NCBI GenBank assembly: GCA_905221605.1
Contig: CAJNDS010001224.1
Location: 312,001 to 376,000, forward strand
Length of the DNA: 64,000 nt
Direction: 5' to 3'
Source: Symbiodinium natans
Lineage: Eukaryota; Sar; Dinophyceae; Suessiales; Symbiodiniaceae
Made by a program: the position numbers and the translations under genes. The notes under the pieces were generated by a model. The model saw only the letters and a list, made by a program, of their open reading frames with translations, was not told the origin of the DNA and did no database searches. Positions 58,837 to 64,000 of the stretch are shown here, in pieces (the stretch's first letter is position 1; every line of letters begins with the position of its first letter).

Positions 58837-59190
58837 AATCATTGTGACTGGAAGGGCATACACTGGCGCTCTCCGAGCAGCCAAGCAAGCCCAGAAACAA
58901 GACAAAGACCAAGACTATCCAAATTAACCTGGCGCATACTCATGCAATGGTTGCTGACTCCCATGTCGTGCTTCTCGCCTTCTCTGAAACCGGACGTTCC
59001 GTTGCAGCACTGACTGCAATCATGCCAAGTCGTTTGGAGACACGTTTCGCATCGCCAAGGCATGCTTCGAGCTTCCGCCCACCAGGATCCACAGCAAACG
59101 TGCAGGTACCATCAAACGAATCACTGTACAAGGGTTTGCCCAGTAGTGCCTCGTAACCGAAATGGCTCCTTGAGCCAAAATGGCTACGGC
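58837..59190 (-). pseudogene. cDNA-like retrocopy of a trans-spliced mRNA
   Basis: Read on the minus strand, a full 22-nt spliced leader (59190-59169) is joined directly to GAGCCATTTCGGTTACGAGG. A genuine SL RNA gene would have a GT donor after CAAG, so this is a spliced mRNA copied back into DNA. The retrocopy body continues for about 330 bp without ITS. A minus frame through it (stop at 58940) reads YSDSFDGTCTFAVDPGGRK and GMIAVSAATERPVSEKARS; I do not recognise the protein and no poly-A is visible at the distal end, where a D element sits. Likely a decayed processed pseudogene. Confidence 0.8.
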
Positions 59191-59329
59191 TCAAGGAGCC
59201 ATTTCGTTTACGAGGCACTACTGGGAACGTACAGCGATTCGTTTGTTGGTACCTGCGCGCTTGCGCGGGATCCTGGCGGGCGAAGCTCGTAGCATGCCAT
59301 GGCTATGCGAAACGTGTCTCCAAACGACT
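59028..59329. repeat. 302-bp palindrome centred on the spliced leader
   Basis: Left arm 59028-59176 and right arm 59188-59329 are inverted copies around an 11-nt loop (59177-59187). They differ at roughly 10% of sites plus a 6-bp indel near 59131/59226. The right arm begins at the base complementary to SL nucleotides 1-3. Confidence 0.9.
59169..59190 (-). other. Dinoflagellate spliced-leader sequence
   Basis: The minus strand matches the published 22-nt consensus at every position (core CCGTAGCCATTTTGGCTCA, preceded by G and followed by AG). It diagnoses the source as a dinoflagellate and marks the 5' end of a mature mRNA copy. Confidence 0.93.
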
Positions 59330-59514
59330 AAACCCCCAAACTCTGAACCTCAAAAACATTAAGCCCTTTTTAACCCTGCACCCTGCTAGCCCAAAGTCTA
59401 AACCCTAAAACCCCCCTAAACGCTTCTCTCTGAAAAATCCTAAACGTCTGAAAACCCGACTGTAATCCCTAAAAAGCCCTTTCAAATGCCCTACAAACCC
59501 TTTAAACACCCCAT

Positions 59515-59585
59515 AAACCGCATAAACCCTTCCCTAAACCCTAATGAAACCCTAAACCCTAAACCCTACACCCTAAACCCTACAA
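59515..59585 (-). repeat. ITS array (CCCTAAA), degenerate
   Basis: About nine units with ATGAAA and CCCTACA variants; decayed CCTAAAC text begins at about 59398. Confidence 0.85.
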
Positions 59586-59670
59586 AGACAAGGAGCCGGC
59601 GGCGCTCCGTTCACCAAGACCTGGCCCGAGCGCTGCCCAATCATCTCCAGCTCCAGCAGCATCACCTCAA

Positions 59671-59728
59671 AGGGGTTTAGGATTAGGGTTTAGGGTTTAG
59701 GGTTCAGGGTTCAGGGTTTAGGGTTTTG
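59671..59728 (+). repeat. ITS array (TTTAGGG/TTCAGGG)
   Basis: Seven units. Confidence 0.9.
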
Positions 59729-59738
59729 TAGGTTTGAG

Positions 59739-59801
59739 GTTGGGATGTGCCCAAGACCCCCTTGTACTAACAGTTCTTAGTAGGGATTATGGTACCCCTA
59801 G
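59739..59801. mobile_element. MITE family A left half
   Basis: GTTGGGATGTGCCC, ACTAACAGTTCTTAGTAGGGATTATGG; after CCCCTAGTAGGG the element stops and G-rich degenerate text begins. Confidence 0.75.
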
Positions 59802-60042
59802 TAGGGTTTGAGTTAAGGTTCTGGATTTTTGGGGCTTTAAGGGTCTTGGGGTGAGGTTTAGAGTTTGACGGTTTAGGGATTGATTTTTTTGCCAAAAAAA
59901 TCAAACATCACCTCGAAGTGGTTTAAGGTACATTCCAGTTTAGGGCTTGAGGGTTTCAGGCTATTGGGGTTCTGGATTTTCGGGTTTTAAGGGTCTTGAG
60001 GTCTGAGGGTTTGTGGGGCTTCAGGGCTCTTGGGCTTGTAGG
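59802..60042 (+). repeat. Degenerate G-rich telomere-like text
   Basis: TTTTAAGGG/TTTCGGG/TTGAGGG words. A short perfect hairpin TTTTTTGGC/GCCAAAAAAA lies at 59885-59899. Confidence 0.6.
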
Positions 60043-60163
60043 GTCAGGGTTTAGGGTTTAGGGTTTAGGGTTTAGGGTTTAGGGTTTAGGGTTTAGGGTT
60101 TAAGGTTTAGGGTTTAGGGTTTAGGGTTTAGGGTCTAGGGTTTAGGGTTTAGGGTTTACAGCT
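60043..60163 (+). repeat. ITS array (TTTAGGG)
   Basis: Seventeen units, with one TTTAAGG and one TCTAGGG. Confidence 0.95.
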
Positions 60164-60272
60164 GCAGGCTTCTTTGGCTTGCGTTAGAGTCGTAGGGCTC
60201 TTGGGAGGTTAGGGTTGTTTGGGGGCTTTCGTTCGGGCCCGGTGTCAAGCCTTCGGGCTCGCAATTCGCCAC

Positions 60273-60366
60273 GGTTTAGGGTTTAGGGTTTAGGGCATAG
60301 GGTTTAGGGTTTAGGATTTAGGGTTTAGGGCTTAGGGTTTAGAGCTTGGGGTTTAGGGTTTAGGGC
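60273..60366 (+). repeat. ITS array (TTTAGGG), mixed
   Basis: About 13 units with GCATAGGG, ATTTAGGG and TTGGGG variants. Confidence 0.9.
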
Positions 60367-60451
60367 ACCACTACCTCGTTACCGTATGTGACCTTACGCT
60401 TGGCATGGCCACAAAACTTGTCGGAGGGCACGGGTGCGTTCATCAGATAGG

Positions 60452-60538
60452 GGCCCTAAACCCTAAACCCTAAACCCTAAACCCTAAACCCTAAACCCTA
60501 AACCCTGAACCCTGAACCCTAAAACCTAAACCCTAAGC
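60452..60538 (-). repeat. ITS array (CCCTAAA)
   Basis: Twelve units. Confidence 0.95.
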
Positions 60539-60539
60539 C

Positions 60540-60830
60540 GACTGAACGAACAAGGGCCTTTGGGATGCACGGTGCATGTTCTACTACTAGAGCGGACAGC
60601 ACAGGGAAAAAACACAGCCGTTCTTATTACGATCATTATTAGTCTTAATCTTAATATTCTGCTTATTGTTTTTAACACTATTCTTAGCATTACGTACTTT
60701 ATTTTTTCTTGGAGGGGGGGCTCCCGCACTACGCTCTTTCAGGACCAGTGGCAAATGAGTTCAGCAGGACCAGGACACCGCCTGCCGTGTCCAACATCTG
60801 CGAGTCCACCTAAGGGCAGGTTCATAAACC
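60540..60830. other. Unrecognised stretch
   Basis: ATT-rich patch at 60625-60705 (TCATTATTAGTCTTAATC) resembling the microsatellite core of the D copy at 32703, but D ends are not clear. Confidence 0.4.
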
Positions 60831-60832
60831 CC

Positions 60833-60906
60833 AAACCCCAACCCTAAACCCTAAACCCCAAACCCTCAACCCTAAACCCTACACCCTAAACCCTAAACCC
60901 TAACCC
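60833..60906 (-). repeat. ITS array (CCCTAAA/CCCCAAA)
   Basis: Ten mixed units. Confidence 0.95.
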
Positions 60907-61107
60907 TTTTTTGCATCCAGGCTTGGGGAATCAACCCGAACCCTCTCTCTCTAACACCGGGTTCCACGTCTTAAAGGTTTAGGTGTTTTTTTGCCACCCG
61001 CCTAGCTGACACTCAGGCCACATTGCAGGGAGTAGTACCGGCAATACTGCTGTTCGACGAAGAAAAATGGGCGCTTTTAAAGCTAGCGTAAAAAGGGTGT
61101 TGGGTTT

Positions 61108-61450
61108 AGGGTTTAGGGTTCAGGGTAGTTCGTACGAAGGAAACTCCTGTACTATATGGATGCCTGAAAGCACGGGGGACTGAGGGTTGGTGAGGTTTCT
61201 AAACCCAAACCCTGAACCCTGAACCCTAAACCCGAAACCCTAAACCCTGGATATCGTGTATAGTGACTTGGTTGTCTCAGTCGACCCACAATAGCCCGGT
61301 CCCCGAGGAAGCATACCAGCCAAGTTGGGGCTTAGGGTTTAGGGTTTAGGGTTTAGGGATAGCACTCAAGCAATCTGGGGTTAAGTATAGGCTTTAGGGT
61401 TTGGAGCTGAAGGCCTTTCCCTGAACCCTAAACCCTAAACCCTAAACTCA
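61108..61450. repeat. Four short ITS patches
   Basis: 61108-61126 (+), 61201-61250 (-), 61328-61362 (+), 61424-61447 (-), alternating in strand over 340 bp. Confidence 0.85.
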
Positions 61451-61557
61451 CATTTTGACAAGTAAAGCCTGAATGCATCGCACCTTGAAGTACCGAGAGA
61501 TGGACAAGCTTGGCGCCTTGCAGGCCCGAGACCCCCCGCCCTTTCAGTTGGAGTGGT

Positions 61558-61770
61558 TTAGGGTTTAGGGTTTAGGGTTTGGGGTTTAGGGTTTAGGGTT
61601 TAGGGTTAGGGTTTAGGGTTTAGGGGAGTGGCCGAGGTTTGTTTAGGGGTTCATCATGAGGGGGGTCGAGAGTTTGGGCACTAGCGCGGTTAGGGCTCAG
61701 AGAGCTCGTCTATACGGTTTAGGGTTTAGGGCTTAGGGGTTTAGGGTTTAGGGTTTAGGGTTTAGGGACT
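61558..61770 (+). repeat. ITS arrays (TTTAGGG)
   Basis: Blocks at 61558-61626 (nine units) and 61716-61770 (seven units). Confidence 0.95.
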
Positions 61771-61894
61771 GCTAGCCTTGGAGGGTTCAGAGCCCGCACT
61801 GAGTCACACTCCCAAAGTTGGGCCTGTTTTCTTTTTCTTGTTTAAGTCGAGGTTCCCACTTAACTCATGAATCTTCCTGAAAATAGAAATCGGG

Positions 61895-61980
61895 CTCCTT
61901 ATATGGGCGGCCGTCAAAATTATGATCCCTTTTGGGGTACGCTAAATATTAGGTGACCTATTATAATAGGGATCCAAACA
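61895..61980. mobile_element. Family J element, right end lost
   Basis: TATATGGGCGGCCGTCAAAA, TGATCCCTTTTGGGGTAC and CTATTATAATAGGGATCC match 48612 up to ATCCAAA. Confidence 0.75.
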
Positions 61981-62109
61981 GGCTCCTGAAAATGGAACAG
62001 GGTTTACGGGGGTTTAGGCCTAAACCGTACACCCTAAACCCCAAACCCTAAAAGCGGAGCCAGGCGCAGCTTCCACTCTCTTTTTGTTATGAGGTAGGTA
62101 GCATGGGGA

Positions 62110-62210
62110 ACCCCAAGACTCCAATACTCCTTCATGTTAGGAATATTCCTTAAACTATATAGGGTTTAAGGTTTAGGGTTTAGGGCTTAGGGTTTAGGGT
62201 TGAGGGGGTA
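62110..62210. mobile_element. Family C left half running into ITS
   Basis: CCAAGACTCCAATACTCCTTCA and GGAATATTCCTTAAACTATAT pass straight into AGGGTTTAAGGTTTAGGG (62161-62208). Confidence 0.75.
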
Positions 62211-62331
62211 CTACTGAGCATCCTAGCAATAAGGGCTCCCCTAGTATAACCGCAGAAGGGATGAAGGGATCTTGCACCCAAGCCTTCATACTTACAACCC
62301 ATCTTAAGGCCCTTAGACCTCTACACTGAAC

Positions 62332-62474
62332 AACCCTAAACCCTAAACCCTAAAACCCGAAACCCTAAAACCTGAACCCTAAACCCTAAACCCTGAACCC
62401 TAAACCCTGAACCCTAAACCCTAAACCCTGAACCCTAAACCCTAAACCCTAAACCCTAAACCCATAAACCCCCT
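62332..62474 (-). repeat. ITS array (CCCTAAA with CCCTGAA)
   Basis: About 20 units. CCCTGAA units recur at near-regular spacing, a higher-order pattern. Confidence 0.95.
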
Positions 62475-62574
62475 ACGGCTGCATGGGTATGTAGGCGAGG
62501 AACGCTTTGGTTCGAGAGGCGTCGCTTCACCCAGCCTACCGTGGCGGAGCTTCCCGGCTGCCTCGTGGACTTGG

Positions 62575-62640
62575 TAGGGTTTAGGGTTTAGGGTTTAGGG
62601 TTTAGGGTTTAGGGTTTAGGGTTTAGATGGGGTTTAGGGC
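62575..62640 (+). repeat. ITS array (TTTAGGG)
   Basis: Seven and a half units then ATGGGGTTTAGGG. Confidence 0.95.
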
Positions 62641-62643
62641 TTT

Positions 62644-62715
62644 CTTGGAGGTTCATGGGTGCAGTTGTAAGTAAGGTTATAACTAACCTACTTTAAGGAG
62701 GGCTATAACTAGGTA
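62644..62715. mobile_element. MITE family B, left half
   Basis: TTCTTGGAGGTTCATGGGTG, GTAAGTAAGGTTATAACTAAC; no right terminus. Confidence 0.65.
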
Positions 62716-62779
62716 GGAGCGCCTGTAGCGCGACGTGTGTTTGTTGGCATGGCCAGAATGTGGAATGTGCTGAAACCCA

Positions 62780-63355
62780 GGCAAAACGCACATGTCTGCT
62801 TAAGAATTGCTATGTTGCAGGGGCCGAAAGTGTGTAACAGTGTCTATTTTCGAGCGACCATGACGTTCCCGCCTAGGCAAAAAGCACATTTTGCCGCGGA
62901 CCGTCTGAGAAACTTTGTTCAGCTGCACTTGTTGGCAGCTTGGCACAGCTTGGAGAGAGCTCTGAACACATCTGAGTGCATTCGTCGGAACTGAAACTGT
63001 CTTATGTACTTCCAGATGCGATCTGCATACTATCTGCATTATGTCAAGGCAAGCATCCCCAAGGGGATGCATAACAAAAAGAGCGACGGATGCCATCGCG
63101 AAGCGAATGCAGATCGCATCTGGAAGTACATAAGACAGTTTCAGTTCCGACGAATGCACTCAGATGTGTTCAGAGCTCTCTCCAAGCTGTGCCAAGCTGC
63201 CAACAAGTGCAGCTGAACAAAGTTTCTCAGACCGTCCGCGGCAAAATGTGCTTTTTGCCTAGGCGGGAACGTCATGGTCGCTCGAAAATAGACACTGTTA
63301 CACACTTTCGGCCCCTGCAACATAGCAATTCTTAAGCAGACATGTGCGTTTTGCC
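62780..63355. repeat. 576-bp palindrome, ITS-free
   Basis: Arms 62780-63028 and 63107-63355 are near-identical inverted copies around a 78-bp spacer. The spacer holds an 18-bp perfect palindrome (GCATCCCCAAGGGGATGC at 63053-63070). The arms give the same 60-85-aa open frame twice (CVQSSLQAVPSCQQVQLN on one strand). It is not one of the MITE families and has no SL at its centre. The outer right end touches a CCCTAAA array. Confidence 0.95.
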
Positions 63356-63407
63356 CTAAACCCTAAACCCTAAACCCTAAACCCTAAACCCCAAACCCTA
63401 AACCCTG
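63353..63407 (-). repeat. ITS array (CCCTAAA)
   Basis: Seven and a half units starting in the last bases of the palindrome. Confidence 0.95.
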
Positions 63408-63539
63408 GTTCCAGCCAGGCTGAGCCAAGGTGGCGGCTTCAGCTGGCTTAACGGCATTTAGGGTTCAGGCGAAACCAAAGCCCCAAACCGTGCACCCGAA
63501 ACCTAGAACATGAACCCCTGTGCTCTCGAAAAGCACGTA

Positions 63540-63556
63540 ACCCCCCCCCCCCCCCC
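63540..63556 (-). repeat. C(17) tract
   Basis: Homopolymer in unrecognised DNA. Confidence 0.9.
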
Positions 63557-63639
63557 AACCCAACCCAAGAATCAACCAGAATCGCCAAAACGAATGGAAC
63601 GCGCCCGTCGCGTAAGGGGCGCTCCCACCTATAACTACC

Positions 63640-63789
63640 CTAGGTTAGAGGTAGAAATACCTCATTAATCTGAGGAAAATGCCTTCAACTTTATAAGGTT
63701 AGGGCTTAAGGCTATGGATAGGGCCCTTATTCTGGCTTAATCTAGCTTGCTTCATGAAGGGGTATTGGGCTCTGTATTGGGCTCTTTGG
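63640..63789. mobile_element. Family C copy, decayed left, duplicated right end
   Basis: The right end reads GGGGTATTGGGCTCTGTATTGGGCTCTTTGGG, so TATTGGGCTCT is duplicated. The left CCTCATTAATCTGAGGAAAAT is weak. Confidence 0.6.
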
Positions 63790-63913
63790 GACTGTTTGTT
63801 TTTGATTGGATTTGCTGCGAAAAAGGCTTTGGGTTGAGGCTATTGATGTACGGACTACCAATCCCTAAGACTGGGGAGGTGTTGGGGAGCCCTTCATGGG
63901 ATCCCAGGTATGT

Positions 63914-64000
63914 AGGGTTAGGGTTTAGGGTTAAGGGTTAAGGGTTAAGGGTTAAGGGTTTAGGGTTTAGGGTTTAGGGTTGAGGGTTTAGGGTTTAGGG
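63914..64000 (+). repeat. ITS array (TTTAGGG/TTAAGGG)
   Basis: Four TTAAGGG units in a row inside canonical units; continues past the window edge. Confidence 0.95.

Noticed and set aside
59164-59200. Spliced-leader RNA gene
   Set aside because: The leader is followed by GAGCC, not by a GT splice donor and SL RNA intron, so it is a spliced mRNA copy.

Overview
The window looks like nuclear DNA of a dinoflagellate. Two signals point there. First, a complete 22-nt dinoflagellate spliced-leader (SL) sequence lies on the minus strand at 59169-59190 (recognised from the published consensus, first base G). Second, the Arabidopsis-type telomere heptamer TTTAGGG/CCCTAAA, which dinoflagellates use, is scattered through the window in well over 100 interstitial arrays (ITS) in both orientations. 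I found no bacterial-style operons, rRNA, tRNA or CRISPR. No intact protein-coding gene can be defended. The longest open frames are by-products of homopolymers, microsatellites and telomere repeats.

Three things fill the window. (1) ITS arrays of 3-18 units, mostly TTTAGGG, with locally homogenised variants (TTTTAGGG, CTTTAGGG, TTTGGGG, TTTAGGC). (2) About a dozen families of short (about 80-160 bp) inverted-repeat, MITE-like elements, given provisional letters here. A: GGGATGTTCCC ends with a CTAACAGTCCTTAATAGGGA inner arm. B: CTTGGAGGTTCATGG ends with TA target duplications, Stowaway/mariner-like. C: AGAGCCCAATACCCCTTAAT ends. D: CTACTATTTGCTTAAGAACC ends. E: TAGCCCAGTAACCAT / ACTGGGCTACCAAG. 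F: CCTAGGAATAAAAAGGGTGC / CTACTCTGGGTCCTAG. G: GGGCCCATAT with TAACT ends. H: CTTAGTTGCTGAGTTCA ends. I: GGTACCTTATTGGGG. J: GGGTGGCTGTCAAAA. K: CTTAGTTGTCCAGTACC. L, M and P: less well defined. (3) Microsatellites and homopolymers, including an approximately 150-nt G tract (572-728) and an approximately 510-bp trinucleotide tract (26437-26950).

Layout. 1-23.6 kb: dense ITS plus MITEs. 23.65-27.17 kb: an ITS-free block with a 57-bp (19-codon) minisatellite, a hairpin and the trinucleotide tract. 27-41 kb: ITS/MITE mosaic with nested elements. 41.37-41.79 kb: a frameshifted LINE-type reverse transcriptase relic on the minus strand. 42-51 kb: mosaic, ending with an AT-rich open-frame island (50.93-51.21 kb). 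51-58.7 kb: mosaic. 58.8-59.33 kb: a cDNA-like segment carrying the SL, folded into a 302-bp palindrome. 62.78-63.36 kb: a second palindrome of 576 bp.

Two results stand out. The SL palindrome has exactly the geometry expected if a cDNA of a trans-spliced mRNA had folded back on its own 3' end, self-primed second-strand synthesis, and then integrated. Separately, many MITE copies contain telomere arrays or C(n)A(n) tracts inside them, several at positions where the element's own sequence already resembles GGGTT or CCTAAACCC. This suggests that short G/C-strand seeds expand into telomere-like arrays in place. Conversely, at least one B element has landed inside a pre-existing array. All family assignments come from comparing copies within this window by eye; coordinates of degenerate copies are approximate.
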